Source: Microcebus murinus
Taxonomy: Eukaryota; Chordata; Mammalia; Primates; Cheirogaleidae
Direction of reading: 5' to 3'
Assembly (NCBI RefSeq): GCF_040939455.1
Contig: NC_134108.1
Coordinates: 19,001,501-19,065,500 of the forward strand
DNA length: 64,000 bases
This document shows positions 1-14,955 of this stretch, piece by piece; positions within the stretch are counted from its first letter, which is position 1, and every line of letters starts with the position of its first letter. A program made the translations under genes and the position numbers. The notes under the pieces were generated by a model. That model did no database searches. It had not been told where the DNA came from and saw only the letters and a program-made list of their open reading frames with translations.

Positions 1-285
<285 letters not shown>

Positions 286-2434
286 CTCAGCTGTTTCTTA
301 TATATGTGTAGTTTATGATTATGGCAAATTTTAAGATAATCTCACTAATTGCCAGGATTAAGCCCTCTTTTATTTTCAGTCTATCATGTCTCATTAAATG
401 ATTTAAAACAATCTGGTTTCTTAATTTCAAAAACAATTTCATCTTTAAAAATTATATTTGACCACTCTATCCTCTATTTCAATTAGCTGTGCACTTCTAG
501 TTTTTTTTCCCCAGTAACAAGGGCAATGCTATACAATATTCATGTCAATTATATTCCCATAATATTCATAAAATATTTTTGCCTTGGAAGAAACCAAAAC
601 ATTAGAGATGGTTTTCACAGCAGAAATAGATCAGCTCAAGGGAATGTTTTATTAAACTATTTAGTCCACATTCTAAAATATCTTAATTGAAGAGATATTT
701 CATGCCAAAACATTTACTTACTATGAAACTCCCAAAATACATGTTTGCCAGGTTAGCTGGGTTAGGATGGAGTTAAATGTAAAATTATCCTCAATGTTCT
801 AAAGAGTTCGTGGGATGCATATAAGTATTGTATATTCTCTGCATCTAAATATTGGACACTCTTGAGATATGGTTATTAGGGAAGGTATATCTCCTGCCTC
901 AGCATTATTTATGTATTTAAGTACACAAGGATAGGTGACATCCGAGCTTTTTTTGTGGTCTTTAATATATGGCAAATAAGGTAACGAAAGCTGGTTAGAA
1001 ACATTTACTTATATAGTGAGACGAATACTAATATAGAGGCTTTAGCTATTTTTACAGTATGGCTTGGCTTTCTGCTCAGGCAATGAAATAGTGAAATTTC
1101 TAGCCAATTCTGGGAGTGCTGTGGAGAGAAAAAAATGAACTGCCAATTTAACAACAACAAAAAAAGTCTAGACATTGCTATAAAAATTGTTTTGATGACA
1201 GTAGGAAAACCAGCATTAAAAGTTATTAGAATAATTAAATCAAAATTTAATAAACACATGAATAAACATCTCTGCATGTGCCATAGAAAGTAAATGCAAA
1301 TCTAGCAAATACTTCCAATTATGCAAAGATGGCATATTTTAATATGTTGAGCTTTTTGATTAATCCCTTGAGTCATGGCATAACTAGCTACCAAAAGAGT
1401 TGATCACTTCAAATTAGGTGGTCAAATCTTTTGGTATCCCTTGAGATTATCATCTCATCAAATGACTTAATAATTCAGTCTTGGTGCTTTGGATCAAGCC
1501 TATTAAGAAAAATCTAAGTTTCAGATTTTCTCTTAAGAACTATATATCAAGGAGAGTTTTGTTATTGTGTTTAATTTTAAATGGAAACATAATTGCCTGA
1601 TAGTGACATTATTTGAGATGTTTTTCAGGAGACAACAATCTTTGAGATACTTTCTGTCTTGAGGTTTGTGTATCATCATAATCACTAATTACTATAAATT
1701 ATTTTGCATGTAAAAATATACTTTCTTAAATAATGGTTGCAGATGTATATAATTCTGTTCTCTACTTTTCCAAGTCATGAAATCCATTTGTTTTACAGTG
1801 CTTGCTTTAGAATTTGGTGAATAATATGAACACCCTGTGGGCCATTATGTTGTCACTCTGCCCACTGAAATAAACAGATTTGTTCTTATCTATTTCCTAC
1901 TTTGAATCATACTCATTCATACACTGTTGTACTGTTTGTCATTGTGAAAGGCATACCTTGTTGTCAGTCACAGCTTAACACCCATTCCCTCTGTCACAAA
2001 TCTTTTCTCAGTAATTCTAGCTCACTCTGATGTAAACTTCTCCAAGATACTCCATTTTTGGTTTTCTAAATTCATATAGACACCACAAATCTATCACAGT
2101 TATCTTTCCCAGTGAGCCAGTTGCTCCTGAGAATACATTTCAACTTGGTGTTCCAGTCATCATACATTGAAAATGGCATTTGAGATGAAGCCTGTTTGCA
2201 ATCCTTGGGTATTCTGTTTATGTTTCAGTTGTCAGATAGCTTTTAAATTATGTTCATAATTTAGTTTTGCTTCATTCACTAATTGATTTGTATAACCTTT
2301 GTGGTCCATTCATGGTGGGAATCGTGTTTTAAACCTTGTTACCTCAGTCTAGCACAGAACTGGATACATAACAAGCTTTCAATAATACTTGATTATTAAC
2401 TGGATTAAACTCTGGAATATTTTGCATATATGAC
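286..2434. other. No recognised feature
   Basis: AT-rich intronic DNA. A 90-codon antisense ORF at 1005-1277 has no family I recognise and no coding signature. Confidence 0.5.
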
Positions 2435-2838
2435 TGTGTCAGTCTGCTAGGGCTGCCCCAACAAAATAGCACAGACTGGATGCCTTAAACAACGGAAATT
2501 TGTTTCCTCATAGTTCTGGTGACTAGAAGTCCCAGATTAGGGTGCTGGCAGAGTCGGTTTCTAAGGAGGTTTCTCTTCCTGGCTTGCAGATGGTCAGCTT
2601 CTCTCTGTGTCCACACTCGGCCTTTCCCCTGGGTGCATGAGGAGAGAGAAAGCGAGATCTCCGGTGTTTCTTCCTCTTCTTATAGGGACACCAGTGTGAT
2701 TCGGACGCCACCCTTATGACCTCAATTGACCTTAATTACTTGTGTAAAGGCTCTGTCTCCAAATACAATCACGTCGGGGCTTAGGGGTTAAACATATGAA
2801 TTTGGGGTGGGTGGTACAAAATAATTCAGTCTATAACT
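2435..2838 (-). mobile_element. MaLR-type solo LTR (MLT1-like)
   Basis: Reads antisense from GTCAGTCTGCTAGGGCTGCC through CTTAAACAACGGAAATTTG and TATAGGGACACCAGTGTGAT to CAGTCTATAAC. The order and wording match the MLT1/MST group of ERVL-MaLR LTRs as I remember them. No internal retroviral genes. Subfamily not assigned. Confidence 0.75.
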
Positions 2839-3739
2839 ATAAGATATTAAATTATTAGTAAATCTCTTAAGAAAAAAAAACTGAAGTTTGCTTTTCCCTC
2901 AAGTTTTTTTCCTGTTACATTTCTGTAGACTGAGCTTGCTACAAACCTCTATTTTATCCACATCTTTCCCTAATCATGGATGTTTTCCCTTTTAATATTT
3001 TCTGTTCTGTATGGTTGGCGGGTGTTAATTAAGTCTTTTCTTAAAATTCTTAGCTGGAACTGATCAAGGCTCTTCTGGGAGTTTTCCCTCAAAGATCCCC
3101 ACTGGAGGCTTGGCAAAGAGTGGATCCAAGGCTAAGCTTTGCTAATCACTCCTTTGTTCCCATTTTCTGCACCCTTCGAGCTCACCTCTGAGAGGGCTAA
3201 CACATCACTCTGGGCTGCTAAACAACTGTCTCAAGACCGTTTGTTGCTTTTCTCATAGAATTTGAAGCATATGTGAATGACCTCAAGTCTGATTATTAAT
3301 GAAAAAAATGAGGCCAAACGTATGTGCCCAATGACTTGTAATTCTGCCATAATTCTATCAAGTAATTGTTTTAGGTGGAGTGGCTCATTTTTTATCTAAA
3401 AGGGCTAGATAGATTTATACTTACTGATGTACAGAGAAGCTAATGCTTATTTATCCAATGTATTAATGTACTATTTGCCTTAAAAATAGCAATAATCAAA
3501 AACAATCAGACATGACAGACAGACAGACGGACACACACACGTGCCAGATGTTTGATTCATGACTATGTTTACTCTATAATACTTGATATTCTTTCTAGTC
3601 CTCTAAATTCTAGCTTCTTCAACAAATAATATTTTCATATCTGTTATAGAAAGCTTTATTATCTCTAAATCTAATATCTATTTTAATCATTGATGAGTGG
3701 GTTACTTATTTGTCTTTGTAGTTCTTCTTACTATTTTTA
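2839..3739. other. No recognised feature except a small tandem repeat
   Basis: Intronic. A (GACA)n/(CA)n tract lies at about 3511-3540. Nothing else recognised. Confidence 0.5.
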
Positions 3740-6700
3740 CTATTATTTTTAACTGAAAAGTCATAATTGTAGACATGGGCTAAAATATGTTTTATATATT
3801 TATATGATGTGTAATGAATAAATCAAACATAACTGTCACTTCATTCACTTATTTTTTGTGGTGAGACTTTTGAAATTTATACTATTAGCTATTTGCAATA
3901 CATTATTATTAATAGTAGTTACCTTGTTGTGCAATAGCTCTGTCTAACTGCAACGTTGTCATCTTTTCAAAAACAACTCCCTATTCTCTCTCCAAGCCTC
4001 TTGCCACTCCAAGCTTCTGATAACCACCTTTTCCTACTTTAATGAGTTTGAATTTTTTAGATTACACATATACATGAGATCACGTGTTATTTATCTTTCT
4101 CTGCCTGCTTTATTTCACTTAGTGTAGTGTCTTCCAGGCTTATCCATGTTATAGCAAATGATAGGATTTCCTTATTTTGCATGGCTGAATAGTATTTCAT
4201 TGTATTCATATAACATGTTTTCTTTATCCATTCATGTGTTCATGAACACTTAGGATTTTTCCATATCTTGGCTATTGGGAATAGTGCTGCAATGCACATA
4301 TGATGCAGATCTCTTTTTAGTGTAGTGTTTTCACTTTCTTTGGCTGTATACTCAGGAGTGGGATTGCTGGATCATATAGTAGTTCTATTTTTAGTTTTTT
4401 GAGGAACCTCTCTCCCATTTTTTCATAGTGACTGTGCTAATTTACATTCCCACCAACAGTGAACACATTCTTACCAACACGTTATTTTTTTATCTTTTTG
4501 ATAATAATAGCCATTCTAACTGGTGTGGGGTGAAGTCTCATTATAGTTTTAATTTTCATTTCCCTAATGGTTAATGGTGTTGAACATTTTTTTCATGAAC
4601 CTGTTGGGCTATATGTATATCTTCTTTTGACAGATGTCTGCTCAGGTCCTTTTCCCACTTTTAATTTTTTGCTATTGAGTTGAGTTCCCTATATATTTTG
4701 GATCTTAACCCCTTATCAGATACAGAGTTTGAAAATACCTTCTCCCTCTTTGTGGGTTATTTCTTCACTTTGTTAATTGTTTTCTTTGCTGTGCAGAAGC
4801 TTTTTAGTTTGATGCAGCCGCATTTGTCTATTTTTGCTTTGTTGTCTCTGCTTTTGGGGTTATATCCAAAAATTATTCCCAAGATAATAACTGTCATGGA
4901 GCTTTTTCTTTGTGTTTTCTTCTAGTAGTTTTATAGCTTCTGGTCTTATATTGAAGTCTTTAGTTTATTTTAGGTGAGTTTTGTATATGGTATGTGATAT
5001 GGGTCCAATTTTATTGTTCTGCATGTGGATATACTGTTTTCCCAACACTAGTTATTGAAAAGGACTCCTTTCCCTGTTGTGTGTTCTTGACAGTTTTGTT
5101 GAGACTCAATCCACCATAAATGTGTGGATTTATTTCTGGGCTTTCTATCTTATTCTGTTGGTCAATGTGTCTGTTTTTAGCTTAGTAACATACTGTCTTT
5201 ACTATACTAGCATTATATTTTTGAAACCAGGGAGTATGATGCCTCCAGCTTTGTTCTTTTGCTCAAGATGGTTTTGGTTATTTGGGGTCTTTTGTGGTTC
5301 CATACTAACTTAAGGATTGTTTTTTCTAATTCCGTGAAAACCAACATTGGGATTTTTATAGGGATTGCATTGAATCTGTAGATTTCTTTGAGTAATATGG
5401 ACATTTTAACAATATTACTTCTTCCAATCCATGAACATTAGAGTATATTTTCATTTATTGTATTTCCTTCAATTTCTTTCATCAGTGTTTTGTAGTTTTC
5501 AGTATACAGTTCTTTCACCTCCTTGGCTAAGTTTATACCTCAGTATTTTATTTTATTTTTATTGCTATTGTAAATGGGATTATTTTCTTTATTTCTTTTT
5601 CAGATAGTTTATTATTAGTATAGAAACTCTACTAGTAATTTTTATATGTTGATTTTGTATGCTGTAACTTTACTGAATTTATTTATCAGTTCTAACAGTT
5701 TTTTTGTGGGGTTTTTAGGGTTTTTTGGTAGAGTCCTTAGGGTTTTCCATATATAAGATTTTGTCAACAGAGACAATTTCACTTAATCCATTTCCGTTAG
5801 GAATCCTCTTATTTCTTTGTCTGCCTAATTTCTCTGCCTAGACTTCTAGGACTATATTGAAAAGAAGTGGCAAGAGTGAGTATCCTTGTCTTGAGTCTGA
5901 TCTTAGAGCAAACGCTTTCAACTTTTCATCATTGAGAACTGTATTAGCTGTGGGCTTGTCATATATGGCCTTTACTGTGTTGAGACACAGTCCTCTATAC
6001 CTATTTGAATTTTGTCAAATGCTTTTGCTACATTTACTGACATGATCATGTGGTTTTTATTCTTCATTAATGTTTTGTTGAATTTGTTTTACTAGTATTT
6101 TGTTGAGGATTTTTACAACTATGTTCATCAGGGGATGTTGGTCTGTAATTTTCTTTTCTTGTAATGCCCTTCTCTGGCTTTGGTGTCAAGATAATGCTAG
6201 CCTTATAAAATGAGTTTGGAAGTACTCCCTCCCCTTCAGATTCTTGGAAGAGTTGAGTAGAATTGATATTAGTTGTTCTTTAAATATTTTGTAGAATTCA
6301 GCAGTGATGGCATCAAGTTTTTGGTTTCTCTTTGGTGGGAGACTTTTATTACTGATTCAATCTCCTAACTTGTTATTGGTTTAATCATATTTTCTATTCT
6401 TGATTCAATCTCATAGGTTGTATATTTCTAGGATTGTATCTGTTTCTTCTAGGTTATGTAATTTTTTGGCATATAATTGTTCATAGTAGTTTCTTAAGAT
6501 TCTTTGTATTTCTGTGATAGCAGGTATAATGTCTACTCTTTCATGTCTGATTTTATTTATTTACATCTTCTCTGTTTTTCTTAGTCTAGCAGACTTTGTC
6601 TGTTTTCTTTATCTTTTCAAAAAAAAAACCCCAATTCTTAGTTTTGTTTTTTTTTAAATTATTTTTCTAGTCTCCATTTCATTTATTTCTTCTCTGATCT

Positions 6701-8345
6701 TTGTTATTCCTTCCTTCTGCTAACTTTGGGTTTAGCTTGTTCTTCTTTCTCTAGTTCCTTGAGGCTCTAGATTATTTATTTGAGATTCTTCTTTTTTGAT
6801 ATGGCCATTTGATCATTTTGATATGGCTACAAATTTCCCTCTTCAAACTGCTTTTGCAGTATCCCATAAGTTTGATGTTATATTTCCATTTTTGCTCATC
6901 TCAAGGTGTTTTTAAACTTCCTGTTTTATTTCATTTTTGGCCCCTTGGCTGTGGTTGTTCAGGAGCACGTTGTTTAATTGCCACGTATTTGTGAATTTTC
7001 CAAGATTTATTCTGTTACCGATTTCTACTTTCATTCCATTTTGATTGGAAGAGATACTTGATGTAATTTCAATCCTTTAAAAATTTTTAAGACTTGTTTT
7101 GTGGCCTAACATATAATCTATCCTGGAGAATATTCTGCATATACTTTCGAAGAATGTGTATCATGTAGATGGTGGATGAAATGTTAAATCTCTGTGTATA
7201 TATATTTGTTAGGCTCATTTGGTCTAAAGTGTAATTCAAGTCCAATGTTTACTTATTGATTTTATGTCTAAAAAAAATGGATGACCTGTCCATTACTGAA
7301 AGTGGTGTATTGAAGTCCCCTACTGTTACAATATTGTAGGCTCTCTCTCCCTTCAGATCACTTAATAACTACCTAATTTATTTAGGTGCTGTGATGTTAG
7401 TTGTGTATGTATTATATACTCTTGATTAATTGAGCCCTTTGTCATTATATGATTACCTTCTTTGTCTTTGTTTATAGATTTTGACTTAAAGTCTTTCTTA
7501 TTACATGTAGCTACAGTTACCTCTGCTCTCTCTTTTGGCTTCTGTTTGCATGGAATATCTTTTTCCATCCCTTTACTTTCAGTCTATGTGAGATGACTTC
7601 ATTTACAGATGAAGTGAGTCTCTTATAAGCAGCATATGATTGGATGCCTTTTTTTTTTTTTAAATCCATTCAGCTACTCTCTGACTTTTGACTGGAGAAT
7701 TTAATCCATTTACATTCAAGGTCATTATTGATAGGTAAGGATTTACTGCCTTTTTGTAGTTTGTTTTCTGGTTACTTTGTAGATCCTTTGTTTCTTTCAT
7801 CCTCTCTTGCTGCCTTCCTTTGTGGTTTGAGGATTTTCTGTGGTGGTATGCTTTTTAAATCCCTTCTTTTTATATTTTGTGCAACTATATAGGTTTTTGC
7901 TTTGTGATTACCAAGAAGCTTACATAAAACATATTTATAACAGGCTATCCTAACTTATCTTTAATCAAATAGAAAAGTGTAGACACTTTTACTTTTCCCC
8001 ATGGCATTTTATGATTTTGATGTCAAAATTACATCTTTTTATAATTTGTATCTCTTAATATTTTATTGAAGCTACAGTTGTTTTTGATAGTTTTGCCTTT
8101 TAACCCTCATCTTAGAGATAAAATTGCTTTATACACTACCCTTAGAGTATTAAACTATTCTAAATTTGACTATGTATAATTTATACCACTGAGTTTCTTA
8201 CTTTCATATGTTTTAAGTTATTAATTAGCAGTATTTTATTTCAGCTTAAAGAACTCACTTTGACAATTCCTGTAGGACAGGTCTAGTGGTGATGAACTCC
8301 CTTATTCTTTATGCCATGTACCGTCTTCTCTCCCTTTACATTAGA
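3740..8345 (-). mobile_element. Old LINE-1, antisense, 3' UTR through ORF2 and upstream part
   Basis: On the minus strand the block reads as a mammalian L1. The 3' end lies near 3740, and segments at 4130-4640 match the L1 3' region (tail motifs such as ATGGCTGAATAGTATTTCAT in + orientation). 5290-5440 encodes the reverse-transcriptase downstream part, and the endonuclease start (TTGAATGTAAATGGATTAAA) is near 7700. Up to 8345 upstream L1 sequence continues, for example AGGACAGGTCTAGTGGTGAT. Many stop codons and frameshifts make it inactive. Fragmentary ORFs here (4680-4925, 5213-5404, 7362-7568) are remains or shadows of it. Edges approximate; subfamily (L1M/L1PB age class) not assigned. Confidence 0.88.
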
Positions 8346-9552
8346 AATGTGTTTGTGAATGTAGTAGTTTATACTGAAGGTTGGAGAGGAGGAGAAAGGA
8401 GGCATATTATGGAAGTGCAAAAAACTTCAACTTAAATATTAAAATGCTTGCCATTAACTGCTCTTTGGTGGTCTCATGATCAGGTTTTTTCTTCTCTCTT
8501 TTCTTCTATTTCTGCATCTCACCTTTCCTTCTTCTTGTCAGTCTTCATGCCCCTTTCTCATTCTCTCCTTCTGTCCTCAGCTTCCATTCTATATGGAGGA
8601 CAGTTCAGCTGTCTCTACCACTACCCCCAAACTCAGTTATTTTCTACTGTTGCCTTTTGTAATTTATCAAAGTGCTCAACTGGTACAGAATCCACCATTT
8701 TGAAGAGGCAGTTGGTAGAACAAAAAGATTTTTTATGTGTTTTATTTTCTTTTGTTTTTTCCATCAGAAGAGAATATCAAAGTGCCAAAGAGTTTGTAAT
8801 GATACCATGTATATGCAATTTTATGCACTAATAGCTTCTGAGGTAGTAACAGATGGGGCATGATATGGTAAATACCTAAATCCTAAACATGACCTAGCAC
8901 AGTACCTGTCTCAGTAAGTATTTGTGGAAGAATGACTAGATAAACTTACATGGTTTACAGTATTTGTCATTAAAATTGTATTGCTACATTTTTCTCTGTA
9001 TGTAGCTCTCTTTAATATTGCTGTTGGCTATATTTCTAGAAGTAAGGTTGCTAGTATAGTTTGGTCTTTATTTATTAAATATGAAGGCTAATAGAGATGC
9101 AGTGTGGTGCCTTATAGTCATCAAGAGAAAAAATCCATAAGAGGAAAAAAAGAGGAGACTGATCTAGAAATATCAATGATGATTTATTAAGGAGTCATCC
9201 TCTACCTTCTGTCTGTTAGAAGGAAGTTATATCCCAAAGAATCAAACTATAACTTAAGATTGGTTTTGTTTTTTTTTTGAGATTTTATGCCAGGCAAATT
9301 CAGGTTAAATATTTGTAAGATAGAACAAAGGGCAAAGAGCAAAGGAATCAAGTTTTTATATTCATAATAAATGTGATTTATTTCTATAAAACACTCAGAT
9401 ATTTATTTTGCTTATATGTTTTTCTTGCGATATTTAACAGGTAGGTAGTATAAAGAAAAGAATTAGGTAGTTGATGGGGTGGTCACATAAGAAAGTAATA
9501 CAAATAATGTATGAATTATAATTTTAATAGAAATCAAGATTTACTAGCATCT
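8346..9552. other. No recognised feature
   Basis: A 127-codon ORF at 8448-8831 is Ser/Phe/Leu-rich from a pyrimidine-rich stretch. It has no recognisable domain and is judged a chance ORF. Confidence 0.45.
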
Positions 9553-10213
9553 TATACCATTCAGGCTGCTATAATAAAACACCATATGCTGAGTAGCTTA
9601 TAAACAGCAGACATTTATTTCTCACAGTTCTGGATGCTTGGAAGTTCAAGATCAAAGCACCAGCAGATTTAGTGTCTGGTGAGGGCTCACTTTTTGGTTC
9701 ATAGATGGTCCATACTTGCTGTGCCCTCATATGGCAGAAGAGAACAATAAGTCTCACTTGGCCCTCTTTTATAATGGCACTAATCCCATTCCTGATGACT
9801 CTGCTCTTATGACTTAATCATCTCCCAAAGACCCTGTCTCTTAAGACTACCATCTTGGGGGTTAGGACTTCAATATATGATTTTTTTTTTTGAAACACAG
9901 TCTTACTCTGTTGCCCTGGGTAGAATACAGTGGCGTCATCATAGCTCACTGCGGCCTCAGACTCCTGGGCTCAAACGATCCCCCTGTGTCAGCCTCCTGA
10001 GTAGCTGAGACTATAGGCACACACCACCATGTCTGGCTGATTTTTCTATTTTTAGTGTAGATGGCGTCTCACTCTTCTTGTTCAGGCTGGTCTCAAACTC
10101 CTGAGCTCAAGCAGTCCTCTTGCCTAGGCCTCTCAAAGTGCTAGGATTACAGACATGAGCCACCACATCTGGCCTCAATATATGGATTTTGGAAAGAATT
10201 TGGACCATAGCAA
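9553..10213 (-). mobile_element. MaLR-type LTR split by an Alu
   Basis: Antisense LTR from ACCATTCAGGCTGCTATAAT to TTTGGACCATAGCAAC, resembling the MLT1/MST group and similar in layout to the LTR at 2435. It is interrupted by an AluJ at 9884-10173 and resumes at CAATATATGGATTTTGG. Confidence 0.7.
9884..10173 (-). mobile_element. AluJ-like, antisense
   Basis: Poly-T at its left edge, then a diverged antisense Alu ending CACCACATCTGGCC. It lacks the strepsirrhine inter-monomer insert, so it belongs to an older layer. The flanking duplication TCAATATATG is visible on both sides. Confidence 0.88.
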
Positions 10214-10424
10214 CTAGTGTAGTTGATACTGGGCAGGATTGTGAAGTAGGCAAATGATATTTTCACATATGTGTTCCTCTCTTTCTGCTTCCTTTGTTCC
10301 TTGGCCCTGGAAGGAAGATGATGTGTCATGGTGCATGTGACATAGGCAGTGAGCAGCATGAAAGTGTCAGGTGCCTAAAAGTTGGGTAACTGGGGAAATC
10401 AAGTTACTATTAATAGTAGCTCTG

Positions 10425-10545
10425 CACTACTAGTTCTATGACCCAGGGCATGCTAGTTAATCTCTGTGAGATTTAGTTTCCTCATCTGAAAATAATAATA
10501 AGCACTGTTTTATTAATACCTGAAAACTAGATTAGATGGGATATG
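10425..10545 (+). mobile_element. MIR fragment
   Basis: Core-like wording: GACCCAGGGCATGCTAGTTA, then TTTCCTCATCTGAAAATAAT. Diverged; edges approximate. Confidence 0.6.
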
Positions 10546-10992
10546 TTTTATTATTTATTAATGCATTTTTTTATATTTATGTATTTATTATTTGAGCTGA
10601 TACCATAACACTTTAGCACCGATTTTAGTTATACATTTGCATATCTGAAAGATAAAAGTATGTAATATAGGAGCATTAATGGCTTTAAAAATCTTTTCCA
10701 GCAGCTTATTAGGCTGCAAAATGACTCATATTGGGCTCCTAGGGCACTGAGAAGTCCTATGAAGTTCTGAAGGAGTTAAAATGCTTTTTTAAAATCCATG
10801 TACTCAAAGGGAGTACAGAAGCCTGTAATTTTCCTAAGTAACTTTTTACAAATGTCTACTGTTCTCTCTCTCACTCTAGTCTGTTTTTGTTTATGTGAAA
10901 TGTGTAGATTAAGCAGCTTCATGTTTATTTTCTTCATGCTATTAATTTTGCATCAGCCACTTTGAGGGTGCTTAAGCAAAACACGGATTTAA

Positions 10993-12469
<1,477 letters not shown>

Positions 12470-12870
12470 AGGGAGAGGGGAGTTAAGCATGACTCATGGT
12501 TTTATGGCCTGAGCCATTGAATTAATGGTGTTATTGCTTACTGAGATGGGCAAGATTAGGAGGTGTGCAATTTGGAGTAGGGATTGAGGTAAAAATTCTA
12601 TTTTAGTAATAGATTTGAAATGTGGGTTAGAGTATAGAAAGGAAATTAATTTGATGTCAGGAGTTTGGGGAGGAGATTGGAAGTAAAGATATAAAATTGG
12701 GGGTTATCAATACATAGATGGCATTCGAAGTGATGAGTCTAAATGAGATCATTTATCAAATGAGTGAAACATGGAAGAAGCAAAGAGAAGAAGCAAAAAC
12801 ACTGAGCCCTGGTTCACACACTTTAGAAGTCAGGAAAAAGCAAAAGATCCAGAGAAAAGAATGAGAAGGA
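12470..12870 (-). mobile_element. LINE-2 fragment, antisense
   Basis: Contains phrases of reverse-complemented L2, such as AAAATTGGGGGTTATCAATA followed by CATAGATGGCATTC, and CACTGAGCCCTGG. Very diverged. Confidence 0.55.
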
Positions 12871-13660
12871 AAATTTGTTGGGATGGTCTGATATGTAATG
12901 AAGATGTGTTTATGGATTATTTTTCATTTATCCTGAACCACATTTACTGAACATTGTATCTAAAGAGTCATATCTTGAGCTCTAGAGATTTTCTTCTACT
13001 ATGTGATTTCTTTACCTTAATTGCTTTTGCTCTTTGTTATTAAAGACACTCCTTAGATGGTTGTTGGAACTATTGGATTTTTATTTTATATTTTTCATCT
13101 CTTAATTTTATTGCTTTATGTTTTGGGAGACTTCATTTTTTTCTAATTTAGATTCTTTTTGCTTAATTTTGATAATTGTATTCTTAATTTTTTCATGGAT
13201 TTTTATTCTGTTATTCCCCTTTCACATGTTGGTTTGTTCTAGTTTATGAATGGATATATTCATGAATCTTTCTTAAAATATTAATAAAAATTAAAGTTCT
13301 CTTCATTTACTGGACCTATATTTTCCCTCCCTAAATCACTTGTTCTTAATTCATTTTGATCTTGCTCTTTTGTGTTGTTAATTTTTTAAAGTGCTGCTGA
13401 TTCTTAGTTGTTCATATTTATTACATAAAAGGCTAGGTTGATTATTGTATGTGGCTGGGCATGAGTTTGCTCTGCCATTATTGCTTCTGTATCTGTGAGA
13501 GTATTGGCTGCAAGGTGTGTGTATGTGGGCAGGTCATGCCTCCCTCCCTCAAACAGACAACCTACCTGCACACTCCCACCACCCTACCCTCAATGAAAAG
13601 ACAAGGAGGACCTGTTGTGGGGTGCACTTGTCACTCTGAGAGCCTTCGTGCCCCCTCCAG
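12871..13660. other. No recognised feature
   Basis: T-rich 12900-13400 might be an old L1 fragment but was not assigned. 13449-13691 holds a chance ORF. Confidence 0.4.
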
Positions 13661-13672
13661 TAGATGTCCTAA

Positions 13673-14553
13673 CTTTTTTTTAATAAATTAATTTTTTCAG
13701 CATTTTATGGGGATACAAACGTTATGTATATTGCTCTTGCCCCCCTCCTCAAGTCAGAGCTTCAAGTGTGTCCATCCCTCAGTTGGTGTGCATCGCACTC
13801 AGTATGTATGTATATACCCATGCATTCCTCCCCCCCACCTGCCCGACACCTGATAAATGTTATTCCTATATGTCCACTTAGGTGCTGATCAGTTAATACC
13901 AAGTTGCTGGTGAGTACGTGTGGTGCTTGTTTTTCCACTCTTGGGATACTTCACTTCATAGAATGGGTTCCAGGCCGGGCGTGGTAGCTCACACCTGTAA
14001 TCCTAGCACTTTGGGAGGCTGAGGCGGGCAGATTGCTCAAGGTCAGGAGTTCGAACCCAGCCTGAGCGAGACCCCGTCTCTACCAAAAATAGAAATAAAT
14101 TAATTGACCAACTAAAAATATATATACAAAAAATTAGCCGGGCATGGTGGCGCATGCCTGTAGTCCCAGCTACTTGGGAGGCTGAGGCAGTAGGATCGCT
14201 GAGCCCCGGAGACTGAGGTTGCTGTGAGCCAGGCTGACGCCACGGCACTCACTCTAGCCTGGGCAACAAAGTGAGACTCTGTCTCAAAAAAAAAAAAAAA
14301 AAAAAAAAAAAACAAAACAAAACATAGAATGGGTTCCAGCTCTATCCAGGAAAATACAAGAGGTGCTATATCACCGTTGTTTCTTTTAGCTGAATAGTAC
14401 TCCATGGTATACATATACCACATTTTATTAATCCACTCATGCATTGATGGGCACTTGGGTTGTTTCCATATTTTGCAATTGTGAACTGTGCTGCTATAAA
14501 CATTCGAGTGCAGGTGTCTTTTTCATAGAGTGACTTTTGTTCTTCTGGGTAGA
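13673..14553 (-). mobile_element. Young L1 3' end, 5'-truncated, antisense, with an Alu inside
   Basis: Flanked by a perfect 12-bp duplication TAGATGTCCTAA (13661-13672 and 14554-14565). The left edge is T-rich (reverse-complemented poly-A), followed by the L1 3' UTR (ATTTTATGGGGATACAAACG, CTCAGTTGGTGTGCATCGCA). After the Alu the L1 continues with TGAATAGTACTCCATGGTAT. Without the Alu it is about 515 bp. The same 3' UTR type recurs at 42545 and 56156. Confidence 0.9.
13974..14322 (+). mobile_element. Alu (strepsirrhine type) inserted in L1
   Basis: Sense Alu starting GCCGGGCGTGGTAGCTCAC, ending in a long A tract with AACAAAACAAAAC. It is flanked by a 17-bp perfect duplication CATAGAATGGGTTCCAG (13957-13973 and 14323-14339), so it arrived after the L1. 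Confidence 0.97.
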
Positions 14554-14565
14554 TAGATGTCCTAA

Positions 14566-14760
14566 TTTTTAAAGAAAGTATTTCTTCAGCTTCACATACA
14601 GTATCAAAGCTTTTTTGTGGAGGTGAGAATGAATCGTAGGTCATGTACTCAACTATGCAAGAAAGGTTACAATTATTTTCTTTAAAGCAACTTAGTTTTG
14701 CATCCAAGTTTCTATTCCACTGAATTCTCAGGTCATGCAACCTGTTATTATTCACTGCAG
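14566..14760. other. No recognised feature
   Basis: Short intronic stretch between the L1 and an AT-rich tract. A 129-codon antisense ORF (14366-14755) spans L1 and unique sequence and has no recognised domain. Confidence 0.4.
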
Positions 14761-14955
14761 GTGTGTGTATATATATGTACTAATATATATAATAATATAT
14801 TAAGAAATATATATATTATATAACATTATATATAACATATAATAAGCATATATATTTATACCTGGAGTGTAATATATATGTTTTATATGTATGTACACAC
14901 ACAAACACATATACAACTTATATATAATACTATATAAATGTATATATACACCAAG
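14761..14955. repeat. AT-rich (TA)n/(CA)n low-complexity tract
   Basis: About 195 bp of interrupted TA and TATATA steps with a short CACACA stretch. A likely unstable microsatellite. Confidence 0.85.

Noticed and set aside
8448..8831. 127-codon ORF
   Set aside because: Low-complexity Ser/Phe/Leu protein from a pyrimidine-rich stretch.
14366..14755. 129-codon minus-strand ORF
   Set aside because: Spans an L1 tail and unique sequence with no domain. The Alu-derived ORF next to it is also chance.
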